A DNA stretch of 54,896 bases from Candidatus Moraniibacteriota bacterium (GCA_026396175.1 JAPLXG010000001.1:1-54896), one strand, 5' to 3'. Shown: positions 1 through 10,520, numbered from the stretch's first letter. Program-made: numbers and translations. Notes: a model not told the origin generated them from the sequence alone.

Positions 1-51
1 ATTTTGTTTAGGAACGGTTGGTTCTTCAAGCCATTGTTCATTATACATCAT
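1..51 (-). CDS. possible 5' end of a minus-strand gene leaving the window (MMYNEQWLEEPTVPKQN...)
   Basis: Open frame on minus strand from ATG at 51 to window edge; only 17 codons visible. Confidence 0.2.
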   Translation of the reverse strand, partial: MMYNEQWLEEPTVPKQN

Positions 52-189
52 TATGTCTTTTTTTGTTGTTGCCGGAACGGTAAAACCTTTTCGAGTCTCA
101 CTAGTAGAACTAGTGGATTACCTTTTGGGAAAAACTATTTAGGGCGTGTTTTTAATTTCCCCAAAGTTTGCTAAACTTTAAATAGGTAG

Positions 190-330
190 GACTTACGCCT
201 GCCCCAAAAGCAAGCTTATCTATAGCCAAGATTAGTCCGAAAAAACTTAAGCATTTTGAGAATTAAGAAAGTGAAAGTGAGCTCTAGGAGGCCACGCGCT
301 TTAAAGGTTGCTTTTGGGGCAGGCGTAAGT
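190..330. repeat. MITE-like repeat with ~25-bp terminal inverted repeats (ACTTACGCCTGCCCCAAAAGCAAGC), family P
   Basis: Ends are inverted copies; internal similarity to 21028-21171. Confidence 0.7.
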
Positions 331-367
331 TACGATAAAATTGAATAATTTTTTTAATTAATTTTTT

Positions 368-1375
368 ATGCAACAAAAATTTTCACTGCCCCTAGTTAAC
401 ACGCACACCCACGCCGCGATGGTGGCTTTTCGGGGAATGGCGGAAGATCTGCCACTGCAAAAATGGCTCGAGGAATATATCTGGCCAGCAGAAAAACAAA
501 ATGTGACCACTGATTTCGTTTATGCCAAAACCAAGCAGGCAATTCTCGAGATGCAAAAAAATGGCATCAAGATTTTTTGTGATATGTATTTTTTTGAAGA
601 GGAAGTGGCGCGAGCGGCTAAGGAATTGGGAATGTCGGTTATGATTGGAGAAGGAATTTTGGATTTTCCCACACCTTCCGCCAAGACTCCCACGGAGGCT
701 TTTGAAATCACCGAAAAACTTTTAGTGCGATATGCCGATGATCCGCGAGTGTTGGTGGCGGTTGCCCCACATTCGATTTATGCCGTTTGCGAAAAAAATT
801 TAATCCGAGCGAAAAAGTTGGCGGAAAAATATAGCGCGCCGCTTCACATTCATCTGGCGGAAACAAAAACGGAATTTGATGAGTGTTTGGAAAAAAATAA
901 TCTCACCCCAATCGCCTACTTGGATAAATTAGGCCTTTTGGGTGAACGAACTATTCTAGCGCATTGCGTTTGGGTGACTGATGCGGACATTAAGATTATG
1001 GCGGAAAGAAAAGTGAACGTGGCACATTGCCCATTGAGTAACCTGAAGCTCGGTTCGGGAATCGCACCAATTATAAAGATGCTGGAAAGTGGAATTAATG
1101 TCTGCCTCGGCACAGACGGCGCCGCCAGCTCTAATCGGCTCGACATTTGGGAAGCGGGAAAATTCGCCGCGCTCCTCCAAAAAGGCACAAGCCTTGATTC
1201 GAGCAAAATTTCAACGAAAGATGTAGTGAAAATGATGACCATAAATGGCCTTAAAGCTTTGGGCTATGCGGAGTTCGAGGGCAAAGAAGTAGTTGATATG
1301 GAAAAAGAAATTGAAGAAGCGGAGAACTATAATTTTCTCTATGCGTTAAATTCCGAGGAGGTTGATTTTGAATAA
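368..1375 (+). CDS. amidohydrolase family protein, MTA/SAH deaminase-like, without usual N-terminal and C-terminal sandwich segments
   Basis: VNTHTHAAM, HIHLAET, HCVW, GTDGAASSNRLDIW motifs. Confidence 0.85.
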   Translation: MQQKFSLPLVNTHTHAAMVAFRGMAEDLPLQKWLEEYIWPAEKQNVTTDFVYAKTKQAILEMQKNGIKIFCDMYFFEEEVARAAKELGMSVMIGEGILDFPTPSAKTPTEAFEITEKLLVRYADDPRVLVAVAPHSIYAVCEKNLIRAKKLAEKYSAPLHIHLAETKTEFDECLEKNNLTPIAYLDKLGLLGERTILAHCVWVTDADIKIMAERKVNVAHCPLSNLKLGSGIAPIIKMLESGINVCLGTDGAASSNRLDIWEAGKFAALLQKGTSLDSSKISTKDVVKMMTINGLKALGYAEFEGKEVVDMEKEIEEAENYNFLYALNSEEVDFE

Positions 1376-1414
1376 TAATTGACTTACGCCTTTGCTGAAA
1401 AACAACTACCTCCT

Positions 1415-1564
1415 GTCATCCTGAGCGAATCCGCCAACTGGCGGAGAAGTCGAAGGATCTATTTTCCATTATCGTAAGCCCTGCTATTAAGTAGAAAACT
1501 CTGGGTTACGGTTAGCAGATTCTTCGACTGCGTCCTGAGTACAGGACTCCGCTCAGGATGACAG
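1415..1564. repeat. GTCATCCTGAGCGAA...CGCTCAGGATGAC inverted repeat element, family Q copy 1
   Basis: Four similar copies in window with inverted ends. Confidence 0.8.
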
Positions 1565-1596
1565 ATTTAATTTAGAGGCGCGAGTTCTGATATAAT

Positions 1597-2796
1597 ATGT
1601 TTAAAAAAATTTTAATCGGGTTGCTCTTAGCCATCGCTTTGATAAGCGCCTTTTTCCATTTTTCCCATCAAAAGAAAAATATCATTTCTCTTAACAATGC
1701 TCAAAATATAAACGCTATTAAAGAGACAAAAAAAGAAGTGCCCATTGCCACCACACCAAGTGAGAAAATTTTTTTCATTTCCGGTTGGTTACCATATTGG
1801 CAAAAGCTTGCGGGAGCCGATTCTCTTTCCGGAAACTTATCTTTGTTCTCGGAAATTAATCCCTTTGCTTTTGGCGTAAATCCTGATGGAACTCTGCGCG
1901 ATACGCTTGGGATAAAAAACGCGCCTTGGCCGGCGCTAAGAATAGCCGCGCAAAAAGAAAATGTCGCCATTGTTCCGACGATTATTTGGGCTGACGCGCC
2001 GGCAATGCACGCGACTTTTTCTGATTCGCAAAAACTAGAAAATCACATCAGCACCATTTCCGCAATGCTCACGCAAAATAATTTTCCCGGTGTCGACATT
2101 GACTATGAAGGCAAGGACGCTACCGATCGTGATCTTTTTTCGACCTTTCTTGAGGCGCTACGAAAAAAATTGGAACCAGCGGGAAAAACGCTTAGCTGCA
2201 CAGTGGAAGCGCGAACTCAAGATAATCCCCCGCCCGGCTGGACGGGCACGCGAGCAATGAGTTTTGCTAATGACTATTTGGCACTGAATAAATTTTGTGA
2301 CCATGTGCGGATTATGGCTTATGACCAAATGTTTCAAGTGAATGGTGAAAAGAAACTTTTTGATGACACGAATGAAATTCCCACCGCGCCCAATGCCGAC
2401 ATCCGTTGGGTGGAAAAAGTGATGCGTTACACACTACAATATATTTCACCGGATAAATTAGTTCTCGGCGTTCCAACATACGGCTGGGAATTTCGCGTCA
2501 CAAAAACTGCTACCGGCTATCACTATGAGAAAGTAAAAAGCGTTACCTATCCGCAAGCACTGGAAGAAAAAACGCAAAACAAAGCAACAATTGGAAGAAC
2601 TGACGGCGGGGAACCATTTTTTAGCTACACCGCGCCGGATGGAAAACATTTAGTCACTTTTTCTGATGTCGAGAGTTTAGCGCAAAAAATTAACCTCGCC
2701 AAAAATCTCAACCTCAAAGGCATCAGTCTTTTCAAAATCGACGGTCAAACTGACCCGGAGCTTTTTTCTGTAATCAAAAAAGAGATTACGAAATAG
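1597..2796 (+). CDS. glycoside hydrolase family 18 (YaaH/chitinase-like) secreted or anchored protein
   Basis: N-terminal TM; GVDIDYEG catalytic DxxDxxxE motif; SGWLPYWQ. Confidence 0.85.
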   Translation: MFKKILIGLLLAIALISAFFHFSHQKKNIISLNNAQNINAIKETKKEVPIATTPSEKIFFISGWLPYWQKLAGADSLSGNLSLFSEINPFAFGVNPDGTLRDTLGIKNAPWPALRIAAQKENVAIVPTIIWADAPAMHATFSDSQKLENHISTISAMLTQNNFPGVDIDYEGKDATDRDLFSTFLEALRKKLEPAGKTLSCTVEARTQDNPPPGWTGTRAMSFANDYLALNKFCDHVRIMAYDQMFQVNGEKKLFDDTNEIPTAPNADIRWVEKVMRYTLQYISPDKLVLGVPTYGWEFRVTKTATGYHYEKVKSVTYPQALEEKTQNKATIGRTDGGEPFFSYTAPDGKHLVTFSDVESLAQKINLAKNLNLKGISLFKIDGQTDPELFSVIKKEITK

Positions 2797-2836
2797 CTCG
2801 TTTGACAACTACTACAACTAGTTGTATTATTGAAGT

Positions 2837-3037
2837 ATGACAACTACTAACAAAAGACAACGCGTCACTCTTTTTATCAATCCTTCAATCGCCAAACACG
2901 CGAAAGCGCAAGCGATTGTTGAGGACATAACCCTGACCGCGCTTATCGAGCGAGCTTTAATCGGATATCTTCCGAAAAAAACCATCATTGAGAAGGCGAA
3001 AATTAAGCCGGACTCCGGTTCTTCCGTGCGACAATAA
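2837..3037 (+). CDS. small ribbon-helix-helix/CopG-like protein
   Basis: 66 aa, RVTLFINPSIAKHAKAQAIVEDITLTALIERAL. Confidence 0.5.
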   Translation: MTTTNKRQRVTLFINPSIAKHAKAQAIVEDITLTALIERALIGYLPKKTIIEKAKIKPDSGSSVRQ

Positions 3038-3086
3038 AAATAGCAGTTAAAATAGAACAAGCCTAAAAGGAAAGGTGGTGAGAAAT

Positions 3087-3482
3087 ATGACAGAAATTAA
3101 AAAAGAAACGGTAACCACCCAAGGTGATGACATCAACTCGGTGGTAAACGCACGGACAGAAAAGAAAGCCACCACTTCTCAAACGATTGAATATCTAGTT
3201 TACTTCCTTTTTGGAGCACTCGAGATTCTTTTGGCATTCCGTCTTGTGCTTAAGTTAACGGGTGCTAGCATCGGAAGCGCTTTTGTGGGTTTGATTTACG
3301 GAATAACGGGAATTTTCACGTTGCCTTTCGAAGGAATCTTTCACAAAGCCATCGGCCAAGGCGTGGAAACAGTCGCAGTATTTGAGCCGGCAACTTTCGT
3401 GGCAATCCTCGTTTATGCCGTTATCGGATGGGGAATCGTAAAATTGGTGAGAATATTATCAGGCGACAAGCAAGCCAACTAG
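3087..3482 (+). CDS. YggT-like membrane protein
   Basis: YLVYFLFGALEILLAFRLVLKLTGA; SD AAAGGTGG upstream. Confidence 0.6.
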   Translation: MTEIKKETVTTQGDDINSVVNARTEKKATTSQTIEYLVYFLFGALEILLAFRLVLKLTGASIGSAFVGLIYGITGIFTLPFEGIFHKAIGQGVETVAVFEPATFVAILVYAVIGWGIVKLVRILSGDKQAN

Positions 3483-3565
3483 CGGGTGGTTTTCTGCGGT
3501 GGTTTTGGGACTTACGCGATAACTGCATAAGTCCTCGAGGTGATTAATTTTTTTAAATAAATTAT

Positions 3566-3712
3566 ATGTGGACAATAATTGTAATTTTGCTGATTCTCTG
3601 GCTCCTTGGGCTGATTAGCTCCTACACGCTAGGTGGATTGATTCATATCCTTCTAGTCGTCGCGCTAGTCTTGATCGTTGTGCGTCTTTTGCAGGGCCAC
3701 AAGATTGTTTAG
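3566..3712 (+). CDS. lmo0937-family small membrane protein (48 aa)
   Basis: Absent from ORF track (short); MWTIIVILLILWLLGLISSYTLGGLIHILLVVALVLIVVRLLQGHKIV. Confidence 0.75.
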   Translation: MWTIIVILLILWLLGLISSYTLGGLIHILLVVALVLIVVRLLQGHKIV

Positions 3713-3758
3713 CTGAGATTTTTTAGGATTAATTAAAAAAGAAAGGAGGTTGGTATAT

Positions 3759-4007
3759 ATGACAATTTTATATTGGATGCTTTTTGGCTTAATCGCGGGC
3801 AGTATCGCCGAATTCATCGCGCCAAGTTCCCAGGGTGGAATAATCAGTTCGATTATTTTGGGAATTATCGGAGCAGTGGTTGGCGGTTACTTGGGAGAAA
3901 GATTTTTCAGCGTGGGAGTGACTGGTTTTAATGTGTCCTCTTTTGCCGTGGCAGTAGTCGGATCGCTGCTCGTGATTCTTGTTGGCAGGATATTTTCACG
4001 TGTCTAG
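3759..4007 (+). CDS. GlsB/YeaQ/YmgE family (transglycosylase-associated) membrane protein
   Basis: Glycine-rich 3-TM pattern; strong SD GAAAGGAGGT. Confidence 0.8.
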   Translation: MTILYWMLFGLIAGSIAEFIAPSSQGGIISSIILGIIGAVVGGYLGERFFSVGVTGFNVSSFAVAVVGSLLVILVGRIFSRV

Positions 4008-4059
4008 TCTTTTAATATGGGAAAAATGGTTTCAAGGGAGCCATTTTTTGCGTATTTTT

Positions 4060-4749
4060 ATGACAAAATATATGAAAAAATATTTTATTATTCTACTCGT
4101 GATCATAATTATTTTTGGCCTAGTTTTTTGGCGCGTGAAAATTTCTACTGCGCCAACTCTTCCCGGCGATCAAACGCATCCCTTGTCAGTAACAAATGAT
4201 TCTGCGGTTTCCGCGCCAGCCACTGTCTCGCCCGCACAAAAAAACGCCGTCCTTAAAGCTCCACTGGATCGCGCCAAAGAACGGGTGACCAAAAAATATT
4301 TCGGCATTTTCATCACTCCCGCCTCCTCTCCAGTTCAACCGGAAAGATTCCGCGGTTATCACACAGGAACAGATTTTGAAATTTTTCCCGAAGAACTGAA
4401 TACGGTAGTTCCCGTGCAGGCAATTTGTGATGGAAAATTGATTCTCAAAAAATCCGCCAGCGGTTACGGTGGCGTGGCAGTTCAGTCGTGCAACCTGGAT
4501 AATCAACCGGTCACGGTTGTCTATGGTCATTTGAAATTAACTAGTATCGCTAAAAGTATCGGCGATAATTTAAGCGCAGGCGACACACTTGGCCAGCTCG
4601 GTGCCGCCTACAGCCCTGAAACTGACGGCGAGAGAAAACATTTGCACCTAAGCATCCACAAGGGATCTGCAATTAATATCTTGGGATATGTCCAAAATAA
4701 AAGCGCCTTAAGTGACTGGGTTGATCCTTGTCAATATGCTTGCAAATAA
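4060..4749 (+). CDS. M23 family metallopeptidase
   Basis: GYHTGTDFE ... VVYGHL ... HLHLSIHKG. Confidence 0.8.
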   Translation: MTKYMKKYFIILLVIIIIFGLVFWRVKISTAPTLPGDQTHPLSVTNDSAVSAPATVSPAQKNAVLKAPLDRAKERVTKKYFGIFITPASSPVQPERFRGYHTGTDFEIFPEELNTVVPVQAICDGKLILKKSASGYGGVAVQSCNLDNQPVTVVYGHLKLTSIAKSIGDNLSAGDTLGQLGAAYSPETDGERKHLHLSIHKGSAINILGYVQNKSALSDWVDPCQYACK

Positions 4750-4813
4750 AAAATTATTTAATTCACTTTTTTTGTGGTATAATTAGATTGCAATATATCA
4801 TTGAGTTTATTTT

Positions 4814-5794
4814 ATGGTCAAATACGAACATCCTCTAAGCTGGCAGGCGCTGGGGAGAATTCTCACGGTGGGGCTTCTCATTTTTTTGGCGTGGAAAATG
4901 ATTGGGATTTTTGTCACGGTGCTTGTTGCGGTTATTTTGGCGGTTTCGATCTATCCAATGGTCAAAAAAGTCAATCGAAAATTGCCGCTTGTGCTTTCGA
5001 TTCTGCTTGTTTTTCTGGCTTTTATCATTCCCTTTGCGCTGTTTTGCATTTTTGTGATGCCGGATCTTTTTCGCCAAATGCCGGAACTCTTGGGCACGCT
5101 TCGTCCGCTAGTCAGTCAATTTGGTTTTTTTCCCGACTCGCTCAAAAATTTTGATTTTGCCTCATATCTCTCAACGCATACCGCCGATCTGTTTGCTTCG
5201 GCACAAACCGCCTTCTATGTGATTATCGCTAGCATCGAAATTCTCGTGCTGATGTTCTATTTTATCCTTGATCATGACCGACTGGTCAAACTTTTTCTGA
5301 AACTATTTCCTCAAAATGAGAGGAAAAAAATTCACGGCGTTCTTGCGGAGCTGGCCGAAGTCAACGGGCAATACATTCGCGGAAATTTGTTTATTTCCCT
5401 CATCTGCATCATCGTGGTCTTTATCGGCTTTTCCCTTTTGCGTATTCCCTATGCATTGCCACTGGCAATTCTCGCCGGCATTATGGATCTCCTTCCTCTC
5501 GTTGGCTCAGCCATCGGCGCCATTCCTGCCCTCATCATTGCTTTTTCCATCTCCCCCTTGAGCGGTTTTTCCGTCCTCGTTCTCCACATTGCCTATCAAC
5601 AATCGGAAAACGCCATCATCTCACCATTGGTCTACAAAAAAGCTCTAAGCCTCTATCCCGCCCTCAGTTTTCTCGCTGTCATCATTGGCGCGGAACTCTA
5701 TGGCATCGTCGGAGCCTTTCTTGCCCTGCCCCTCGCCGCCAGTATTCCCGTTCTCGTAGAATATGCGCATGGGTATTCGAAGAGGCATAATTAA
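4814..5794 (+). CDS. AI-2E family transporter (PerM/YdiK-like)
   Basis: 8-TM protein; IMDLLPLVGSAIGAIPALI, GAFLALPLAA. Confidence 0.85.
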   Translation: MVKYEHPLSWQALGRILTVGLLIFLAWKMIGIFVTVLVAVILAVSIYPMVKKVNRKLPLVLSILLVFLAFIIPFALFCIFVMPDLFRQMPELLGTLRPLVSQFGFFPDSLKNFDFASYLSTHTADLFASAQTAFYVIIASIEILVLMFYFILDHDRLVKLFLKLFPQNERKKIHGVLAELAEVNGQYIRGNLFISLICIIVVFIGFSLLRIPYALPLAILAGIMDLLPLVGSAIGAIPALIIAFSISPLSGFSVLVLHIAYQQSENAIISPLVYKKALSLYPALSFLAVIIGAELYGIVGAFLALPLAASIPVLVEYAHGYSKRHN

Positions 5795-6004
5795 GTTTTT
5801 ATTTCGTATAACCTGCAAATTTTAGTCATTATTCAACAATAAGTTCGCATATAAACGAGTTATACGCCATTTTGAAAAGCCCCTTTTATTTTTTAAATAA
5901 TTTTGGCAATTCATTTTTGGGGTCGAGGTATAGCTGGTATTTATAGATAAGTATTAATAAATTTAACATTAAAATTATGGAAAAAATTCCACCACTATAA
6001 AAAG

Positions 6005-6052
6005 AGGGGTAATAAGGTGTTTTCTCCGCTCCGCTACGAAAACGATTTATTT
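6005..6052 (+). promoter_or_regulatory. conserved cassette leader element copy 1 (AGGGGTAATAAGGTGTTTTCTCCGCTCCGCTACGAAAACGATTTAT)
   Basis: Similar to 10521, 13196, 16461; GTTTTC/GAAAAC stem. Confidence 0.65.
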
Positions 6053-6070
6053 ATAGATTTTAATATCAAC

Positions 6071-7027
6071 ATGATACTAATAAAAACAATTGAACAAATC
6101 ACAAAGTCGGATACTGCAATCGCAGGTGGCAAAGGTGCGTCTCTCGGCGAAATGACGCAAGCAGGCATTTCTGTGCCGTCTGGTTTTGTAATTCTTTCAA
6201 ATGTCTTTGAAAAATTTTTAGAAGTAACTGATTTGAATGTTGAAATAGAAGCAATTCTTGATTCGGTCAATCACGAGGAAATGCATACAGTTGAACATGC
6301 TTCGGAGAAAATTGAAACGTTAATTCTTAACGCTGTAGTACCAAGAGACATTACAGATGAAATCCAAAAGTTTTTCGAAAGACTGGATTCAAAATTTGTA
6401 GCAGTCAGATCATCGGCTACCGCCGAAGATTCAATAAGCGCCGCCTGGGCGGGACAGCTTGAAAGCTATCTTAATACAACTGAAGAAAGTTTACTTGAAA
6501 ATGTGAAAAAATGCTGGGCTTCACTGTTCACGCCACGCGCTATTTTCTATCGATTTGAAAAGGGTTTACGCAAACAAAAAATATCCGTCGCTGTTGTTGT
6601 GCAAAAAATGATTGAAAGTGAAAAATCAGGTATTGCTTTTTCTGTCCACCCTGTCACACAAGACAGAAATCAGCTTATTATTGAGGCAGGATTTGGACTT
6701 GGAGAAGCAATTGTTGGCGGTGAAATTACACCGGACAGTTATGTTGTCGAAAAAGAGCCCAGAAGAATCATCGATATAGATATCAACACGCAAACAAAGG
6801 GGCTTTATAGATCAAAAGAAGCTGGTAATGAATGGGTTAGCATTAGCGAGCCAAAAGCATCATCTCAAGTATTGAATGAGAAACAAATTTTTAAATTATC
6901 GGAAATTATCTTAAATATTGAAAATCATTATGGCTTTCCGTGTGATATCGAATGGGCGATTGAAAATGATAAAATATACATTGTGCAAAGCAGACCAATC
7001 ACAACATTAACTGAAAAAAATAAATAA
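6071..7027 (+). CDS. stand-alone PEP synthase/pyruvate phosphate dikinase ATP-binding (PPDK_N) domain protein
   Basis: IAGGKGASLGEMTQAGISVPSGFV; AVRSSATAEDSISAAWAGQ; FSVHPVTQD. Confidence 0.9.
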   Translation: MILIKTIEQITKSDTAIAGGKGASLGEMTQAGISVPSGFVILSNVFEKFLEVTDLNVEIEAILDSVNHEEMHTVEHASEKIETLILNAVVPRDITDEIQKFFERLDSKFVAVRSSATAEDSISAAWAGQLESYLNTTEESLLENVKKCWASLFTPRAIFYRFEKGLRKQKISVAVVVQKMIESEKSGIAFSVHPVTQDRNQLIIEAGFGLGEAIVGGEITPDSYVVEKEPRRIIDIDINTQTKGLYRSKEAGNEWVSISEPKASSQVLNEKQIFKLSEIILNIENHYGFPCDIEWAIENDKIYIVQSRPITTLTEKNK

Positions 7028-7041
7028 TTTAAGATAAATCT

Positions 7042-7893
7042 ATGAAAAATTTTGAAAAACCAGTTGAAAAAGAAAAAATTGATTTTATTAGACATTCAAA
7101 AGCCGGATATAAGAGCTATAAAGAAGTCCTTAACTCCGATAATCCTGATCAACCACTAGATATTAACAAGCAGGTTTTTCCTGATATTCTAGAACCAGGC
7201 ATTGAATTAGCAAAACAAGAAGCAGAAAAATTATTTTCTGAAATGAATCCGGAAACAGAAGCTCTTTTTTTTGTATCAAGTAATCAAGCGCGCGCACTCG
7301 AAACCGCAAAAATTTATAAAGACATTTCAAAAGAAAAAGGCTTTACCGTGATAGTTCCCGAGCATCATTATAATCCTTTGTCAAAAGAGATGAATGAAGA
7401 GGAAATACGAGTCGTAGAAACATTATCTCTTAAGCCAGATAGTTCACTTTGGAGTTCCATTTATAATCCACCAGCTTATCTTGGATCAATAAATTGGGAG
7501 GGTGTTGAGCCTGATTTGAAGTTAAAATGGGAAGAAGCTCGTCAAATTATTTTGAAAGATGATAAGGGAAATTGGGGCGCAAATTTTTCGCAGTATTCTG
7601 ATATTTTAAAAGAAAAAGAATTATTACCAAATGATCAAAGAACTGCGCAGGAATTGTTTGAAGTGCAATTTCCACAAATACTTCGCCTCGCACGATTTGG
7701 TGCAAAAAAGGCACAGGAGGGTTTTGAGGGTAAAAAAGTTAGAATTATTGCTTTTGGCCATGAAAATTATTTAGCTAAAGCGATTGAAAAATATTTTGAA
7801 GCTGATGGAATAAATAATTGCGAGGCAATGCACATAGAAGTTGAAGATGAAAAGATTATTGGAAAATTTCGAAATAAAGAAACTAGCTTATAA
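7042..7893 (+). CDS. histidine phosphatase (phosphoglycerate mutase-like) superfamily protein
   Basis: [31 protein letters not shown]. Confidence 0.65.
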   Translation: MKNFEKPVEKEKIDFIRHSKAGYKSYKEVLNSDNPDQPLDINKQVFPDILEPGIELAKQEAEKLFSEMNPETEALFFVSSNQARALETAKIYKDISKEKGFTVIVPEHHYNPLSKEMNEEEIRVVETLSLKPDSSLWSSIYNPPAYLGSINWEGVEPDLKLKWEEARQIILKDDKGNWGANFSQYSDILKEKELLPNDQRTAQELFEVQFPQILRLARFGAKKAQEGFEGKKVRIIAFGHENYLAKAIEKYFEADGINNCEAMHIEVEDEKIIGKFRNKETSL

Positions 7894-7898
7894 AAAAT

Positions 7899-9386
7899 AT
7901 GGAAAAATTAAAATTTCAAAAAATGTGGGAAGCGGCAGATACTTTTGTTTTTGATATTGACACAGGGTCAATTCTTCCCATCGTTGATACGCTTTCAAAA
8001 GTTGCCTCATTTGCTGATAAACACTGGTTTTATTACTATGAAAATGGCATTGGGGCAGCTTATTACGAGGAGGGTGAAATGAAAAAAGCGGCCGAAGCTG
8101 GGCTAAAAGATTTTTCAGACATAGAATATCGAAAAAAATATTTTGCAGACATAAAGACTTTACTAGAATTTGAGACAAAATTATATCAAAAAATTGAAGA
8201 AACCGATTTTTCGAAAATTTCAAATCCAGAATTAAAAGATTTTTTACAGCAAGCAGTTGACGTTGTGGTGAATAATTTCGGTTATTATCTTGCTTGCCAA
8301 CCGCAGTGCGTTTCACTTATTGAAAAAAGTGTTCAACAAAAGTTAGCAGAAGCCGTTCCAGAAAATAAAATCATTGATGCCTTTACTCTTTTATCAACAC
8401 CAACCACCTCTACAAAAATTAGGAGAGAAGAACAAAATTGGCTCAATTTATTGATTAAATCAAAAAAAGAAAACCTTTCAGAAAATGAAAACGAAGAGCT
8501 TCTACTCAGGCACTACAAAGAATATTTCTTGCTTAACGCCGCTGATGGTCATGAGCCGTGGACATTGGAGTATTTTGCTAATAAATTTTTAAATGATAAT
8601 AAATTGCCATTGGCTAATCTCGAGAATAGACTTTCAGAGATTGCAAAGTCATCAGAAAAAATTGAAAAACAGAAAACAGAATTTATTGAGATGTATAATA
8701 TCAAGTCGGATATTGTAGATGATTGCAATTTACTTGCTGAAATCGGTCATTGGAGATTGGAAATGAGATTTGTTTGGATGCCTGGTTATTATTACGACAA
8801 ACACATTTTGAATGAAGTAGCAAAAAGATTTTCATGCGATCAAACTTTAATCCGTTTTGCGACAATCAAAGAGATAATGACGTTTTTTGAAGGTGAATCG
8901 ATAGACAAAGCCGAATTAGAAAACAGAACCAAGGCATTTTTATTTGCCATTGAGGACGAAAAGGTGTTTGTTCTTTCTGGTGCAGAAGCACAAAAAAAAC
9001 TTATTGAGTATGTTCCGCCCGTAGATAATAGTGGCTTAAGAGAATTTAAGGGTAACATTGCAATGAAAGGAAAAGTTAAAGCAAAAGTATTGGTTTACAA
9101 ATGGAGCGATAACATGCAAGAAAAACTTTCTTCAATAAATGGAGAATTTATTCTTGTTGCTGGACAAACGCGACCACAACTCATGCCTCTTATTGTAAAA
9201 AGTAGCGGAATCGTAACTGATGAGGGCGGAATAACTTCTCATGCGGCAATTGTATCGCGTGAGCTTGGCATTCCTTGTGTGATTGGAACAAAAATTGCCA
9301 CACAAATTTTAGATGATGGAGATTTTGTTGAAGTTGATGCAGACGAAGGAATCATTAGGGTTATTAGAAAGTTTAATGAAAAATAG
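7899..9386 (+). CDS. PEP-utilizing enzyme with C-terminal phosphohistidine swivel domain
   Basis: [39 protein letters not shown]. Confidence 0.85.
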   Translation: MEKLKFQKMWEAADTFVFDIDTGSILPIVDTLSKVASFADKHWFYYYENGIGAAYYEEGEMKKAAEAGLKDFSDIEYRKKYFADIKTLLEFETKLYQKIEETDFSKISNPELKDFLQQAVDVVVNNFGYYLACQPQCVSLIEKSVQQKLAEAVPENKIIDAFTLLSTPTTSTKIRREEQNWLNLLIKSKKENLSENENEELLLRHYKEYFLLNAADGHEPWTLEYFANKFLNDNKLPLANLENRLSEIAKSSEKIEKQKTEFIEMYNIKSDIVDDCNLLAEIGHWRLEMRFVWMPGYYYDKHILNEVAKRFSCDQTLIRFATIKEIMTFFEGESIDKAELENRTKAFLFAIEDEKVFVLSGAEAQKKLIEYVPPVDNSGLREFKGNIAMKGKVKAKVLVYKWSDNMQEKLSSINGEFILVAGQTRPQLMPLIVKSSGIVTDEGGITSHAAIVSRELGIPCVIGTKIATQILDDGDFVEVDADEGIIRVIRKFNEK

Positions 9387-9441
9387 GAGTTTTGGATTTT
9401 GGGCATTCACCCCTACCCCTCTGCCCAAAATCCAAAACGGA
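9385..9441 (+). terminator. conserved cassette trailer hairpin copy 1 (GGATTTTGGGC-ATTCACCCCTACCCCTCT-GCCCAAAATCC)
   Basis: 11-bp perfect stem; same loop at 12891, 14584, 19007. Confidence 0.75.
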
Positions 9442-9506
9442 AAAAGAAATTTTAAAATTTTTTAAAACAATTCCGACTGCTGTCGGAAAAAAGAAAAGGA
9501 ATACAT

Positions 9507-9608
9507 CAGCTAACAACGAGTATCCGGTTACGGCTTTTCCGAAAGCCTCCACCCAAATTTTTCTTTCGCTACGCTCCAGAAAAACTTCGGATACTCGTAA
9601 CGTTAGAC
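9507..9608 (+). other. attC-like site A
   Basis: CAGCTAAC-aa-CGAGTATCC ... GGATACTCG-taac-GTTAGAC; unpaired spacer between R and L arms. Confidence 0.8.
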
Positions 9609-9668
9609 AAAATTGCCCAGAATTCGCTTCAATCTTTTCCCTTTATTAAATCGCAATTTTTCATAAAA

Positions 9669-10250
9669 ATGAATAAGGAACAAATCGTAAATCAAACTGC
9701 TGACTATATCAAAACTAAACTTTCCGGCGAAGGTTCTGGCCATGACTGGTGGCATGTTTATCGTGTGTGGAAAAACGCTGTTCATATTGGCAAACATGAG
9801 AACGTAGATTTGTTTGTTGTTGAACTTGCTGCCCTGCTTCACGATATTGCTGATTGGAAATTCCACGATGGCAACGATGATGTTGGTCCGCAGATGTCCA
9901 GAGAATGGTTGGAAAAATTGGAGGTTGATGATACTGTGATTTCTCATGTTTGCCAAATCATTAAAGACGCTTCGTTCAAGGGTTCGGGAGTCATGTCCAA
10001 AATGAAATCAACCGAAGGCATGGTTGTTCAAGACGCCGATCGATTGGATGCGATTGGTGCGATTGGTATAGCCAGAACCTTCGCCTACGGCGGTGCAAAA
10101 GGTCGAGAGATGTATAATCCCGACATTAAACCTGAAAAACACGAATCGTTTGAGCAGTACAAAAACAATCAGAGTCCTACTGTAAATCATTTTTATGAAA
10201 AATTGCTACTCTTGAAAGAATTGATGAATACTGCGACTGCGAAAAAATAG
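9669..10250 (+). CDS. HD domain phosphohydrolase
   Basis: GHDWWHVYRVWKNA, ALLHDIADWK, QDADRLDAIGAIG. Confidence 0.85.
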   Translation: MNKEQIVNQTADYIKTKLSGEGSGHDWWHVYRVWKNAVHIGKHENVDLFVVELAALLHDIADWKFHDGNDDVGPQMSREWLEKLEVDDTVISHVCQIIKDASFKGSGVMSKMKSTEGMVVQDADRLDAIGAIGIARTFAYGGAKGREMYNPDIKPEKHESFEQYKNNQSPTVNHFYEKLLLLKELMNTATAKK

Positions 10251-10354
10251 CTGAGAAGCGGCATAAATTAATGGAAGAATATTTAGAACATTTCTTTCAA
10301 GAATGGAATGGAAAAGATTGAAGCGAATTCTGAGCAACTCAAGCCCTTCGGGTC

Positions 10355-10441
10355 GTCTAACACGGCATATCCGCAAGGGCTAAAGTCACATTTCATTTCG
10401 TTTCACTTCAATGAAACGTCGGATATGCCGATACGTTATGT
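10355..10441 (+). other. attC-like site B
   Basis: GTCTAAC-ac-GGCATATCCG ... CGGATATGCC-gatac-GTTATGT. Confidence 0.85.
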
Positions 10442-10520
10442 GAAATAATTTTTTTACTTTTTATATTTTTTCTCAATCCGCATTTTTATAATAAGGAAAA
10501 ATAAGTTTTTTTATCTTTTA

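Noticed and set aside
916-1242. Antisense ORFs overlapping strong CDS (e.g. 916-1242 -, 31571-32080 +, 34456-35010 +)
   Set aside because: They shadow conserved proteins on the other strand and show no recognisable motifs; typical spurious ORFs.
5806-5870. attI site
   Set aside because: No integrase gene adjacent and no recognised attI features; kept only as a possible array boundary.
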